A stretch of DNA of 64,000 bases from Rhizobium sophoriradicis (GTDB lineage Bacteria; Pseudomonadota; Alphaproteobacteria; Rhizobiales; Rhizobiaceae): NCBI RefSeq assembly GCF_003939025.1, contig NZ_RQIH01000009.1, forward strand, positions 124,001 to 188,000. The letters run 5' to 3'. Both the position numbers and the translations under genes were made by a program. Positions 27,536 to 36,906 of this stretch are shown here, piece after piece. Under the pieces are notes generated by a model. The model was not told where the DNA came from and made no database searches. It saw only the letters and a program-made list of their open reading frames with translations. How positions within the stretch are numbered: the stretch's first letter is position 1; every line of letters starts with the position of its first letter.

Positions 27536-29311
27536 ATGTATAAGGCGCCCGTCGAGGAAATCGCGTTCACGTTGAAGCATGTAGCGGGCATGGGCGAGGC
27601 GCTGTCGAACGGTCTTTTCGGCGATCTCGGCGAAGATCTGGTCGACGCGATCCTCTCCGAGGCGGGACGTTTTGCCACAGAGGAGGTGGCGCCGCTCGCC
27701 GAGATCGGCGACCGCCAGGGTGCCCGCCTCGTCGACGGCGAAGTCCGGCTGCCGGATGGCTGGCGCGAGCTCTACCGCAACTGGATTGCCGGCGGCTGGA
27801 ACGGCCTGACGGCGCCGGAAGCCTTCGGCGGCCAGGCACTGCCTGATATGCTGAATGTCGCGGCGCTGGAAATGTGGAATTCTGGCTCCATGGCCTTTGC
27901 GCTCGCCCCGACGCTGACGATGGGCGCCATCGAGGCGGTCAGCGCCCATGGCAGCGCTGCACTGAAAGACAAATATCTGGCAAAGATGGTGTCCGGCGAA
28001 TGGACCGGCACGATGAACCTGACGGAGCCGCACGCCGGCTCCGATCTCGGCGTGCTGAAAGCCCGCGCCGAGCGGCGCGACGACGGCAGCTATCGCATCT
28101 TTGGCCAGAAGATCTTCATCACATGGGGCGAGCACGACGCGGCCGACAATATCATCCACCTGGTGCTGGCCCGGCTGCCGGATGCGCCAGCCGGGACACG
28201 CGGCATCTCGCTCTTTCTCGTGCCGAAATTCCTGGTGAACGACGACGGTTCGCTCGGGCCCCGCAACGATCTCTTCTGCCACTCGCTGGAACACAAGCTC
28301 GGCATCCACGGTTCGCCGACCTGCACGATGATCTATGGCGACGGCCGGTTCGGCGGCGAAAAGGGTGCGATCGGCTGGCTCATCGGCGAGGAGAACAAGG
28401 GGCTCGCCTGCATGTTCACGATGATGAACAATGCGCGTCTCGCCGTCGGCATGCAGGGCGTGGCGATCTCGGAGGCGGCCACCCAGAAGGCGCTCGCCTA
28501 TGCCAGGGAGCGCACGCAGGGCAGGGCGCCAGATTCGACCGGCGCCGGCATGAGCCCGATCGTCGAACATCCCGACGTCGCCCGTATGCTGCTCACGATG
28601 AAGGCGCTGACCCAAGGTTCGCGCACCATCTCCTATGCCTGCGCCCATGCGCTCGACATGTCGCGCCGGGCAGGCGATAACCGCCACTGGCAGGAGCGCG
28701 CCGCGCTTCTGACGCCGATCGCCAAGTCGTTTTCAACCGATGCCGGCGTCGAGGTCGCCTCGCTCGGCATCCAGGTGCATGGCGGCATGGGCTTCATCGA
28801 GGAGACGGGTGCCGCGCGTTATCTCCGTGATGCCCGCATTGCGCCGATCTACGAGGGCACCAATGGCATCCAGGCGATCGACCTCGTCACCCGCAAGCTG
28901 CCGCTCTCCGGCGGCGATCAGGTCACGGGGTTCATCGCTGAATTGAAGGCGATCGCCGAGGCTGTCGGCCGTTCCAATCTCGATGGTTTCGGCGAGACTG
29001 CCGCGAGACTCGCCGTCGCCATCGCGGATCTCGACGCGGCGACCGCCTGGCTGCTGAAGGCGCTTGCCGACGGGAGGGCTGCCGAGGCGCTTGCCGGCGC
29101 CAGCCCCTATCAGCGCCTGTTCGGCCTTGTGCTCACCGGCTGTTACCTCGCCAAGGGTGCTCTGGCCGAAAGCGGTGACGGCAAAGGCGAGAGCCGTATC
29201 GCGCTCTGCCGCTTTGCCGCCGAAAACCTGCTTGCCGAGACCGCGGCCTTGCGCGACCGGGTCGTCAACGGCGCGGCGAGCCTCGCCGCCGCCCGCATCC
29301 TGCTTGCCTGA
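27536..29311 (+). CDS. Acyl-CoA dehydrogenase
   Basis: The ATG at 27536 follows an excellent GGAGGAGAAAGC site. The 591-residue length and the C-terminal extension fit the long acyl-CoA dehydrogenase branch (FadE-like, related to AidB/DmdC types). Recognisable blocks are MNLTEPHAGSDLGVLKARAE near residue 160, GQKIFITWGEHD near 190, MNNARLAVGMQGVAISEAAT near 300, and QVHGGMGFIEETGAARYLRD with PIYEGTNGIQAIDLV near 420-440. It introduces the first double bond in acyl-CoA oxidation with FAD. The hydratase gene is 29 bases downstream, making a two-gene operon. The acyl chain is unknown. Confidence 0.92.
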   Translation: MYKAPVEEIAFTLKHVAGMGEALSNGLFGDLGEDLVDAILSEAGRFATEEVAPLAEIGDRQGARLVDGEVRLPDGWRELYRNWIAGGWNGLTAPEAFGGQALPDMLNVAALEMWNSGSMAFALAPTLTMGAIEAVSAHGSAALKDKYLAKMVSGEWTGTMNLTEPHAGSDLGVLKARAERRDDGSYRIFGQKIFITWGEHDAADNIIHLVLARLPDAPAGTRGISLFLVPKFLVNDDGSLGPRNDLFCHSLEHKLGIHGSPTCTMIYGDGRFGGEKGAIGWLIGEENKGLACMFTMMNNARLAVGMQGVAISEAATQKALAYARERTQGRAPDSTGAGMSPIVEHPDVARMLLTMKALTQGSRTISYACAHALDMSRRAGDNRHWQERAALLTPIAKSFSTDAGVEVASLGIQVHGGMGFIEETGAARYLRDARIAPIYEGTNGIQAIDLVTRKLPLSGGDQVTGFIAELKAIAEAVGRSNLDGFGETAARLAVAIADLDAATAWLLKALADGRAAEALAGASPYQRLFGLVLTGCYLAKGALAESGDGKGESRIALCRFAAENLLAETAALRDRVVNGAASLAAARILLA

Positions 29312-29340
29312 CCAGGCCCCATGAGTTCTGAGGAGATCCT

Positions 29341-30093
29341 ATGACCGACCACATCATCGTCGAGCAGCCTTCCGCCCATCCCGGCGTTCAGCTGATCCGC
29401 TTCAACCGGCCGGAAAAGAAGAACGCCTTCACACGCGCGATGTATCGCACCATGGCCGATGCGCTAACCGCCGCCAACGCGGACGCGAATATCAAAGTGA
29501 CGGTCTTTCTCGGCACCGAAGGCAGCTTCTCGGCCGGCAACGACATCGGCGATTTTCTTGCCACTGCCATGGGCGGCAGCATGGGAGACGAGCTGATCGA
29601 TTTCCTCTACGCGCTCGCCAGATCCGAAAAGCCGCTGGTGTCAGGGGTCGACGGTCTGGCGATCGGCATCGGCACCACCCTCAACCTGCATTGCGACCTG
29701 ACGATCGCCTCCGACCGCAGCCAGTTCCGCACGCCCTTCGTCGATCTGGCGCTGGTGCCGGAAGCGGCTTCCAGCCTGATTGCGCCGCGCATCATGGGTC
29801 ACCAGCGCGCCTTTGCCATGCTGGCCGCCGGCGAGGCCTTCAGCGCCGAAGAAGCCCGCGAGGCCGGCCTCATCTGGAAGGTGACGACGCCGGTCGAGGT
29901 GGAGAATGCCGCCCTTGCCGCGGCCACGAAACTCGCCGCCAAGCCGCCGGAAGCCTTGAAAATCGCCCGCGATCTCATTTGCGGCTCCAGGGAAGAGGTC
30001 ATCGCTCGCATCGATGTCGAGGCCCGCCATTTCGCCACGCGGCTGAAAAGCGCCGAAGCGCGCGCGGCCTTCGAAGCCTTCATGCGCCGCTGA
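29341..30093 (+). CDS. Enoyl-CoA hydratase/isomerase family protein
   Basis: The ATG at 29341 follows GAGGAGATCCT. The 250-residue crotonase-fold protein has FNRPEKKNAFTRAMYRTMAD near residue 20, the oxyanion-hole motif EGSFSAGNDIGDF near 60, and LVSGVDGLAIGIGTTLNLHC near 100. It would hydrate or isomerise the enoyl-CoA made by the upstream dehydrogenase. One catalytic glutamate position (LVPEAASSLIAP, near 140) is present, supporting activity. The exact substrate is unknown. Confidence 0.9.
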   Translation: MTDHIIVEQPSAHPGVQLIRFNRPEKKNAFTRAMYRTMADALTAANADANIKVTVFLGTEGSFSAGNDIGDFLATAMGGSMGDELIDFLYALARSEKPLVSGVDGLAIGIGTTLNLHCDLTIASDRSQFRTPFVDLALVPEAASSLIAPRIMGHQRAFAMLAAGEAFSAEEAREAGLIWKVTTPVEVENAALAAATKLAAKPPEALKIARDLICGSREEVIARIDVEARHFATRLKSAEARAAFEAFMRR

Positions 30094-30128
30094 GGGCTGC
30101 CGAAAACCTATGGAATGCCGACCTCCTA

Positions 30129-31133
30129 TCAGGCCGGCGGCACATCGAATACTTCGCCTGCCCTGAGCGGTCGGAATCGGTGCGAGGGGATATCGTGCTC
30201 TCTCATCGCCTCTCGCAACGCCTTTGTCGGCGCGTCGACCGCTTCATTCGTCAGTTGGAACGTTGCGAAGTGATGCCCCGCCACATAGGCCGCATTTGCG
30301 AGCTTCATCCCCATCACCGCTTCCTCAGGATTCTGGTGCTGCCCTTTCATGAACCATCGCGGCTCATAGGCGCCGAAGGGTAGAATCGCCAGGCGAAAAC
30401 CGCCGTGTTTCCGCTGTGCCGCCTTGTAATTGATGCCGCGGTGAAAGCCCGTATCGCCGACGTGATAGATCTTTCCGGCGGGAGTCGACAAAACGAACGC
30501 GGCCCAGAGCGCCATCCGGCGATCGGCGCCGCCTCGGGCGGACCAATGATGGGCAGGCTCCGCATCGATGCTTATTCCGGCGTGAGAGATGCGCTCGCCC
30601 CAATCCATCGATGTCGTCTGCAGATCGGGCACGGCGCGGCGAATGATCGTGTCATTGCCGAGCGGCGTCACGACAAGCGGCCTATGCCTAGCATGCAAGC
30701 GTTTCAGCGTCGCAATATCGAGATGATCATAATGATTGTGCGATACCAGCACGAGATCGATCGGCGGCAAATCATCGAACGCGATGCCCGGTTCGACGAC
30801 GCGTCTGGGTCCGGCAAAGGTGAAGGGGCTGACCCGCTCCGACCACACCGGATCGGTGAGAATATTGAGCCCGGCGACCTGCACCAGCAGGGTTGCATGC
30901 CCAACCATGGTCACCCGCAGGCCTTCGCCGTCCACGCTTGGATCCGGTTTTGCCGCCGCAAATGGACTTGGGACCGACCGCGGCCAGCGCTCACGGCCGC
31001 CGCCGAATTGCCACCGCAAGAGCTCGCGGAAACCAAGCGGCTCGATGCCTCCGGGATTGAAGAAGTACGTGCCGTCGAAGTGGTCGGACACCGGGCCCGC
31101 ATAGTAGGGATTGCGTCTTTTGGTCTTGCGCAT
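30129..31133 (-). CDS. Metallo-beta-lactamase-fold hydrolase (NAPE-PLD/UlaG-like)
   Basis: The 334-residue protein has the metal-binding motif VLVSHNHYDHLDIATLKRLH near residue 135, a downstream GDTGFHRG near 230 and GHHFATF near 290. The preceding VTMVGHATLLVQVAGLNILT and TDPVWSERVSPF are typical of the branch that includes N-acylphosphatidylethanolamine phospholipase D and UlaG lactonase. There is no signal peptide, so it is probably cytosolic or membrane-associated. The substrate is undetermined. Confidence 0.88.
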   Translation of the reverse strand: MRKTKRRNPYYAGPVSDHFDGTYFFNPGGIEPLGFRELLRWQFGGGRERWPRSVPSPFAAAKPDPSVDGEGLRVTMVGHATLLVQVAGLNILTDPVWSERVSPFTFAGPRRVVEPGIAFDDLPPIDLVLVSHNHYDHLDIATLKRLHARHRPLVVTPLGNDTIIRRAVPDLQTTSMDWGERISHAGISIDAEPAHHWSARGGADRRMALWAAFVLSTPAGKIYHVGDTGFHRGINYKAAQRKHGGFRLAILPFGAYEPRWFMKGQHQNPEEAVMGMKLANAAYVAGHHFATFQLTNEAVDAPTKALREAMREHDIPSHRFRPLRAGEVFDVPPA

Positions 31134-31153
31134 TCGGAATCGGTTTCCTTGGC

Positions 31154-31205
31154 CGAGGATAGGATGACTTTAAGCCTGTCGGCTTGAATCTGAATCCTAT
31201 CCTCG
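31154..31205. repeat. Long palindrome between hydrolase and SDR genes
   Basis: CGAGGATAGGAT (31154-31165) pairs perfectly with ATCCTATCCTCG (31194-31205), and AAGCC with GGCTT forms an inner stem. The structure could end or stabilise transcripts. The shape resembles dispersed rhizobial palindromes. Confidence 0.65.
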
Positions 31206-31214
31206 ATGAATGAG

Positions 31215-32033
31215 TCAGGCTGAGGCCGGAAACTCGTTGACCTTACGCAGCAGGCTGTCGACCAGCCGCTCCGGCAGGTAGCGGCGAAGCGAGCGGACCT
31301 GACGCGACTGCTTGCCGGCGGAATAGCGCAGCTTCGGCTTCTTTGCCATTGCGGCTTTCACCACCATGTCGGCGACGACCTGGGGGGCATCGCCCGTCTC
31401 CACCCATTTGCGCATCAGCGCTTCGCTGCGGGCGCGTTCCGAAGCATAGACCGGAAGAGGTTGGTCTGCTCGCGTCAGGTTTTCCTCGAAGGATGTTCTG
31501 GTGACGCCGGGTTGGACGAGGACGACACGAATGCCGAAATTGCGCACTTCATGATCGAGTGATTCCGAATAGCCCTCGAGCGCATGTTTGGTCGAAGCAT
31601 AGAAGGCATTGTACGGAGCCGGGATGAGGCCGAGGATCGAGCTCATGTTGATGATCCGGCCGCTCTTCTGCTTCCGCATGACCGGCAGCACGGCATTGGC
31701 GACGCGCGCCACGCCGAAGACGTTGACGTCGAAAAGCCGCTGGGCCTGAGCGATCGAGGATTCTTCCGCACCACCGATGAGGCCGATGCCGGCATTATTG
31801 ACGACGAGGTCGAGCCGGCCGGTTTGCTGGACGACCTCCGCAACGGCCGCCTGCACCGAGGCTTCATCGGCCACGTCACAGATCAGCATCGTTATCCCGG
31901 GCCTGTTGGCGACCGGTTTGCGGCTGGTCCCGAACACGCGGTAACCGGCCTTGACCAGAGACTCCGCCGTTGCAAGGCCGATGCCTGAGGACGCACCGGT
32001 GACCAGTGCAACGCTTCTGTTTTTGTCGGTCAT
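31215..32033 (-). CDS. SDR family oxidoreductase
   Basis: The start is the ATG at 32033 (MTDKNRSVALVTGASSGIGL); a TTG at 32048 would extend it. The 272-residue protein has the NAD(P) motif TGASSGIG near residue 15, NNAGIGLIGG near 85, and the catalytic YxxxK as YASTKHALEGYSES near 150. The extended basic C-terminus (RQVRSLRRYLPERLVDSLLR) is typical of this SDR subgroup. It is divergent from an HxlR regulator with a strong operator between them, suggesting induction by an electrophile or aldehyde. Confidence 0.92.
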   Translation of the reverse strand: MTDKNRSVALVTGASSGIGLATAESLVKAGYRVFGTSRKPVANRPGITMLICDVADEASVQAAVAEVVQQTGRLDLVVNNAGIGLIGGAEESSIAQAQRLFDVNVFGVARVANAVLPVMRKQKSGRIINMSSILGLIPAPYNAFYASTKHALEGYSESLDHEVRNFGIRVVLVQPGVTRTSFEENLTRADQPLPVYASERARSEALMRKWVETGDAPQVVADMVVKAAMAKKPKLRYSAGKQSRQVRSLRRYLPERLVDSLLRKVNEFPASA

Positions 32034-32079
32034 ATTATCAGCTTTCAAAAGAGTGGATCATCGTTGGCTGATCTGTTAC

Positions 32080-32114
32080 TATCTTTTCGATATCGTGTCA
32101 CTATCGAAAAGATA
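32080..32114. promoter_or_regulatory. Perfect 13-bp inverted repeat, likely HxlR operator
   Basis: TATCTTTTCGATA (32080-32092) and TATCGAAAAGATA (32102-32114) are exact inverted copies nine bases apart; the outer flanks TTAC and CTAA extend the symmetry imperfectly. The site lies between the divergent SDR and HxlR starts, its right arm ending four bases before the HxlR ATG. It probably controls both genes. Confidence 0.75.
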
Positions 32115-32118
32115 CTAA

Positions 32119-32568
32119 ATGAAAAATAGTCCGATTCCTCAATGTCCGGTCGCCCGCGGCCTTCAATCCGTCGGCGACGCCTGGAGCATTCTCGTCTTGC
32201 GCGACGCCCATTCGGGCCTCACCCGCTTCGACCAGTTCAGGAAGAGCCTCGGCATCGTGCCGACCATGCTGACCAAGCGGCTTAAGGCGCTGACGGAGGA
32301 TGGTCTGCTGGAGAAGCGCCTCTATTCCGAACGGCCGCCCCGCGAAGAATATGTCCTCACGGAAGCGGGTCGGGATTTTCTGCCTGTGCTGATGATGATC
32401 GGGGCTTGGGCGCACCGCCATTGCGATGGCGAACTCGCCCGCTATATCGACGTCGAGGCAGGATCAGAGATCGAGCCGGTCGCAATCGATGCCGTCACCG
32501 GCGCAAAGCTCGGAACGCGACCAATGCGCATGAGTTTGCAGCGCGAAAGCGAGCCGGGCGACCGATAA
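32119..32568 (+). CDS. HxlR family transcriptional regulator
   Basis: The 149-residue protein has the HxlR winged helix: CPVARGLQSVGDAWSILVLR near the N-terminus with the conserved cysteine at residue 9, FRKSLGIVPTMLTKRLKALT as the recognition region, and a wing in RPPREEYVLTEAG. HxlR proteins are usually dimeric and some sense reactive electrophiles through the N-terminal cysteine. It faces the SDR gene, which is the probable target, and likely also represses itself because the operator overlaps its start region. Confidence 0.9.
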   Translation: MKNSPIPQCPVARGLQSVGDAWSILVLRDAHSGLTRFDQFRKSLGIVPTMLTKRLKALTEDGLLEKRLYSERPPREEYVLTEAGRDFLPVLMMIGAWAHRHCDGELARYIDVEAGSEIEPVAIDAVTGAKLGTRPMRMSLQRESEPGDR

Positions 32569-32627
32569 GATGTTCCTGACGCTCTGGATATCGCGATCGC
32601 TTCGGCCGCGAAGTGTGAGGCCGCGGC

Positions 32628-33878
32628 TTATTTTTCCAGCGTCGCGACCACCTCGACATGCGAGCTCCAGAGGAACTGGTCGATCGGTGTCACCCCGGTA
32701 ATGCGGTAGCCGCCCTCGACGAGGATTTGAAGGTCACGGGCCAGCGTCAGCGGATTGCAGCTGACGGCTGCGATCTTCTTCACGCCTGAGCGGGCGAGCT
32801 CCTTGCACTGAAACTCGGCACCCGCCCGCGGCGGGTCGAAGACGACCATGTCAAAGGGCTTGAACTCCTGCGTCATCAGCGGGCGGCGGAAGAGATCGCG
32901 CTTTTCGACGCTGACCGGCTTCAACCCCTGTGTCTTGCGGGCGGCCTGGTCGAGGGCGGCGAGCGCCGCCGCCTCGGCCTCGACCGCATGGACGCGGCCG
33001 ATCTGCGCCAGCCTGAGCGAAAACGTGCCGGCGCCGGCAAAGAGATCGGCGATCCGCTTGGCCTTGCCGGCATGGGCAAGCACCAGCTCCGCCATCGCTT
33101 CTTCCGCAGGCTTGGTCGCCTGGGCAAATCCGCCCGCTGGCGGCGAAACCTCGACGCCGCCGAAATCGACGATCGGCTTGGCCGGCTCGACGAGAATCTC
33201 GCCATTCAGCGTCACGCGGGCGATGCCGCGCAGGCCGAGCACGGTTTCGATCGCCTTGCGCCGCTGCGGGTCGGAGAGTTTCTTGATGTCGTCGGCCGCT
33301 ATATCGAGGCCGGAAAGCGTCTCGAGCACCGCCACCCGGAAGGGTTCGGCGCTGATCGCCAGCGCGGCGGCGATCGCCTTGATCGCCGGCAGCCGGGCGA
33401 CGATCCCGGCCGATGAGATCGGACATTCCTCGATGGCGACGATATGGTGACTTTCGGCCTGGTTGAAACCGATCAACATATCTTTTTCGGTCTTGCGCGC
33501 CGCAAACACCACGCGCCGGCGTTCGCCCGGCCGGGCCGGAACGATGTCGCCGACCTCAGGCGTCAGACCCTTGGATCTCAGCGCATCGACGACCAGCTGC
33601 CGCTTGAAGGCGCGGTAGGGGGCATCCGCCAGATGCTGCAGCGTGCAACCGCCGCAGGTGCCGTTGACGCCGTCCGGGCCGAAATGCCGACAGGGCGGCT
33701 CCTGTCGGTCGGGCGAGGGCGTCGCAATCGACATGATCGTGCCCTGGCTTTTGACGCGGGCGATCGCCACCGTTTCCCCGGGCAGGGAAAAGGGCACGTA
33801 GACCGGCCCGCCGGCGCTGCCTGCAATGCCGTCGCCCTGGGCGCCGAGCTTCTCGATCGTGACGGTTTCGGTGCTCAC
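32628..33878 (-). CDS. RlmD/TrmA-type RNA 5-methyluridine methyltransferase
   Basis: The 416-residue protein has an N-terminal TRAM-like region (TVTIEKLGAQGDGIAGSAGG), four cysteines suited to a [4Fe-4S] cluster (in CRHFGPDGVNGTCGGCTLQH near residue 65 and EECPISSAG near 150), and a SAM-binding domain (ADLFAGAGTFSLRLAQIG near 265). The catalytic cysteine lies in AAVSCNPLTLARDL near 370. This fits RumA/RlmD/TrmA 23S rRNA or tRNA m5U enzymes; which RNA is not clear. The GTG start overlaps the tlyA stop by four bases. Confidence 0.9.
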   Translation of the reverse strand: MSTETVTIEKLGAQGDGIAGSAGGPVYVPFSLPGETVAIARVKSQGTIMSIATPSPDRQEPPCRHFGPDGVNGTCGGCTLQHLADAPYRAFKRQLVVDALRSKGLTPEVGDIVPARPGERRRVVFAARKTEKDMLIGFNQAESHHIVAIEECPISSAGIVARLPAIKAIAAALAISAEPFRVAVLETLSGLDIAADDIKKLSDPQRRKAIETVLGLRGIARVTLNGEILVEPAKPIVDFGGVEVSPPAGGFAQATKPAEEAMAELVLAHAGKAKRIADLFAGAGTFSLRLAQIGRVHAVEAEAAALAALDQAARKTQGLKPVSVEKRDLFRRPLMTQEFKPFDMVVFDPPRAGAEFQCKELARSGVKKIAAVSCNPLTLARDLQILVEGGYRITGVTPIDQFLWSSHVEVVATLEK

Positions 33879-34621
33879 GGTTTCAATCCTGCCAGAAGAA
33901 ATTCCTGATTGCCGTCGCCGCCGGCAATCGGGGAGGGGATGAGGCCGAGGCTATTCCAGCCCCGATCCTCGATGAACCAGCGCTCCAATTCCGCAGCGAC
34001 GGCGGGCGCAGACGAGGGATCCTTCAACAATCCGCCCTTGCCGATCGCCTCGCGCCCCGCTTCGAACTGCGGCTTGATCAGCAGCACGGCGATGGCACCC
34101 GGCTCGGCGATATCAAGGGCCGGCGCCAACGCCAGCTTCAGCGAGATGAAGGAGACGTCGGAGACGATGAAACTGGCGGGGTGGCCGATATCCTCGGCCG
34201 TCAGGTTGCGGGCGTTGAGGCCTTCCCGGTTCGTCACCCGCGGATCGCCTGAGATGCGCGGATGCATCTGCCCGTGGCCGACATCGATCGCCGTGACATG
34301 TGCAGCACCGCGTTGCAGCAGCACCTCGGTGAAGCCGCCGGTGGACGCGCCGATATCGAGACAGTGATGGCCGGCCGGATCGAGCCGGAAATGGTCGAGG
34401 GCGCTAGCAAGCTTCAATGCGGCGCGCGAGACGTAATCCTGCGCCGGATCATCGATTGCGATATCGGCGTTGACGCCGAAGAGCGCGCCGGCCTTCGTCA
34501 CCACCTGGCCGGCGATCCGCACCGTGCCGCGCTGCAAGGCGTCGCGCGCCCGCGAGCGGCTGGCAAAGAGGCCGCGGGAGACGAGCAGCTGGTCGAGGCG
34601 TTGGCTGTTTTGATCGGACAT
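33875..34621 (-). CDS. tlyA: TlyA family rRNA 2'-O-methyltransferase
   Basis: The ATG at 34621 (MSDQNSQRLDQLLVSRGLFA) opens an S4 RNA-binding domain (ARDALQRGTVRIAGQVVTKA); the frame runs 260 bases further upstream without coding character. The 248-residue protein continues with an FtsJ/RrmJ-like methyltransferase domain (CLDIGASTGGFTEVLLQRGA near residue 85, FIVSDVSFISLKLALAP near 155, LIKPQFEAGREAIGKGG near 180). TlyA methylates rRNA ribose in other bacteria; a haemolysin role is an older name. It is translationally coupled to the next methyltransferase gene. Confidence 0.92.
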   Translation of the reverse strand: MSDQNSQRLDQLLVSRGLFASRSRARDALQRGTVRIAGQVVTKAGALFGVNADIAIDDPAQDYVSRAALKLASALDHFRLDPAGHHCLDIGASTGGFTEVLLQRGAAHVTAIDVGHGQMHPRISGDPRVTNREGLNARNLTAEDIGHPASFIVSDVSFISLKLALAPALDIAEPGAIAVLLIKPQFEAGREAIGKGGLLKDPSSAPAVAAELERWFIEDRGWNSLGLIPSPIAGGDGNQEFLLAGLKP

Positions 34622-34933
34622 CGGCTGTGAATGACCGGCAAAGCCGCCGGTTGCAAGCATTTTGTTCCAGGATCGCCATGACCGTCGGAGCTTTCGGACG
34701 CCGGAGGCAGATAATCGTCGGGCTCGCCGTTGCTGCAGCGCGTATTTAAGCAAATTTAAAGTCTGCCCGCATAGGGTCGGCTCGATTGCAGCGGTTCGTC
34801 CGAACCTCTCTGGCGCCATGAAGGCGCAGGGCGTCATTACGCCGATCATGTTTCCTATTGAAAAGTCTTGGCGGTTGCGCATTGGCGCGACCTGTCTCTC
34901 GCCGCGTCGACTGTCGTCAGGAGAAATTCACCG
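34622..34933. other. Divergent intergenic region, tlyA and chemoreceptor
   Basis: The 312 bases contain no gene I can support. An AT-rich element (AAGCAAATTTAAAGTCTG, about 34748-34765) resembles AGCTAAATTAAAGATTT at 3723-3739 upstream of the other chemoreceptor, and each is followed within 10-20 bases by a GGGT-type segment. They may be related promoter elements. Confidence 0.4.
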
Positions 34934-36877
34934 ATGTCCGCTAAAAACATATCCTTGAACGGGAAGCTTGCGGCGACGTTCGCAGCCCTCATCCTCATCT
35001 TCATGTCCGTCTCGGCCTTCGTCTATTCCAAGGCGACTGCGTCGGCGGCCGCGTCCGCCGAGCAGGAAAAATCAGTGCTGCTCGTCAACCAGATCGACGA
35101 TGCACTGCAGGCGATGCTCGAGCAGGCGGTCAACCTGCGCGGCTTCATCCTCTTCCGCAGCGACAGCACCTATGGCGACCTCTTCGCCAACCGCGAGCGC
35201 ATGCTGAAGGCGATCGCCGCTGCCAAGCAGACCGCGGCCGGCGAGCCGCAGTTGGTCGAGATGATCGACGGCATGCAGAAGGCCGCCGACCTCTATTTCC
35301 ATGAACTTGCCGAACCGCAGACCAAGGCGCGCAAGGAAACCGACATGCCGATCGAAGAGGTTGTCAAGATCGGTGTCAACGCCACCAAGGGTCAGCTCGA
35401 CGGTTTCCGCCAGGCCTCCGCCAAGATCAAGGCCACCGCCCGCGAAAAGTCGAATGCGCTCGCCGCCATCCGCGCCGATGTCAACAGCGATCTGACGATG
35501 ACGCTGATTGCCGGCGGCATTGTCGCCTCGCTTGCCGCCGCCGTGCTTGCATGGCTGATGTCGCGCACCATCGTCCGCCCGGTCGTCGGCATGACCGCGG
35601 CCATGGATCGCCTTGCCGGCGGTCAGAACGACATCGAGGTTCCGGCTGTCGAGCGCGGCGACGAAATCGGCCGCATGGCCCAGTCCGTCCTGGTCTTCAA
35701 GCAGGCGGCGATCGAGAAGCTGCGCCTTGCCGGCGAAACCGACCGCATGCGCGGTGACGCCGAGCGCCAGCGCCAGGCAAGCGACGAGCAGAAGGCGCGC
35801 GAGGAAGGCGAGCTGCGTTATGCCGTCGACGCCTTGGCCGGCGGCCTTGCCGGCCTTGCCGTCGGCGATGTCGCCGCCCGCATCCAGACGCCGTTTGCGC
35901 CGCAATATGACAGCCTGCGCAACGACTTCAACAATGCCGTCGAAAAACTGCAGGCCGCACTGCAGTCGGTCGGCCGCAACGCCTCGGCCATCAATGCCGG
36001 CGCCGGCGAGATCCGCTCGGCCGCCGACGATCTTGCCCACCGCACCGAGCAGCAGGCCGCCGCCGTCGAACAGACCGCCGCAGCGCTCGAAGAGGTGACG
36101 ACGACGGTGCGCGACAGCGCCAAGCGCGCCGAGGATGTCGGCAATCTCGTCGAGCGCACCCGCCTTGGCGCCGAAAAATCCGGCGAGGTCGTCCGCAAGG
36201 CAGTCTCGGCGATGCAGCAGATCGAACAGTCCTCGGTCGCGATCGGCAACATCATCGGCGTCATCGACGACATCGCCTTCCAGACCAATCTGCTGGCGCT
36301 CAATGCCGGTGTCGAGGCGGCGCGTGCCGGTGAGGCCGGCAAGGGCTTTGCGGTGGTGGCGCAGGAAGTGCGCGAGCTCGCGCAGCGCTCAGCCAAGGCG
36401 GCCAAGGAGATCAAGGACCTGATCACCACGTCAGGCACGCATGTCCAGACCGGCGTGTCGCTGGTCGGCGAAACCGGCAAGGCGCTGGAAGCCATCGTCG
36501 CCGAGGTGCAGGACATCAACCGCAACGTCAACGCGATCGTCACCGCCACGCGCGAACAGTCGATCGGGCTGCAGGAGATCAACACCGCCGTCAACAACAT
36601 GGATCAGGGCACGCAGCAGAATGCCGCCATGGTCGAAGAACAGACTGCGGCCAGCCATGCGCTCGCCAGCGAGGCAAGCGCCCTGGATGAACTGCTGCGC
36701 CAGTTCAAGCTCGGCACCCAGCTGGCCGCGCCGGCCCAGAAGACCGCCGCCGCCACGCCTGCCTCCCGCCCGGTCGCTTCTCCCGCCCGCGCACTTGCCG
36801 GCAAGGTCACCAAGGCCTTCGGCGGAAGACAGGCGAGTGCCGCGGTTGCGGTGCAGGAAGACTGGACGGAGTTCTGA
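34934..36877 (+). CDS. Methyl-accepting chemotaxis protein with C-terminal pentapeptide
   Basis: The ATG at 34934 follows AGGAGAA. The 647-residue receptor has TM1 near residues 10-32, an all-helical periplasmic region of about 150 residues (four-helix-bundle or CHASE3-like), TM2 near 187-208, HAMP, a long linker and the methyl-accepting region. The hairpin tip ([20 protein letters not shown]) is near 447. It ends in DWTEF, which resembles the NWETF-type peptide that tethers CheR and CheB. An Ala/Pro-rich flexible linker leads to it. The ligand is unknown. It lies between dxs and tlyA on the opposite strand. Confidence 0.94.
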   Translation: MSAKNISLNGKLAATFAALILIFMSVSAFVYSKATASAAASAEQEKSVLLVNQIDDALQAMLEQAVNLRGFILFRSDSTYGDLFANRERMLKAIAAAKQTAAGEPQLVEMIDGMQKAADLYFHELAEPQTKARKETDMPIEEVVKIGVNATKGQLDGFRQASAKIKATAREKSNALAAIRADVNSDLTMTLIAGGIVASLAAAVLAWLMSRTIVRPVVGMTAAMDRLAGGQNDIEVPAVERGDEIGRMAQSVLVFKQAAIEKLRLAGETDRMRGDAERQRQASDEQKAREEGELRYAVDALAGGLAGLAVGDVAARIQTPFAPQYDSLRNDFNNAVEKLQAALQSVGRNASAINAGAGEIRSAADDLAHRTEQQAAAVEQTAAALEEVTTTVRDSAKRAEDVGNLVERTRLGAEKSGEVVRKAVSAMQQIEQSSVAIGNIIGVIDDIAFQTNLLALNAGVEAARAGEAGKGFAVVAQEVRELAQRSAKAAKEIKDLITTSGTHVQTGVSLVGETGKALEAIVAEVQDINRNVNAIVTATREQSIGLQEINTAVNNMDQGTQQNAAMVEEQTAASHALASEASALDELLRQFKLGTQLAAPAQKTAAATPASRPVASPARALAGKVTKAFGGRQASAAVAVQEDWTEF

Positions 36878-36906
36878 GGGCGCTCAGAATGGGACGTTAG
36901 ATGAAG

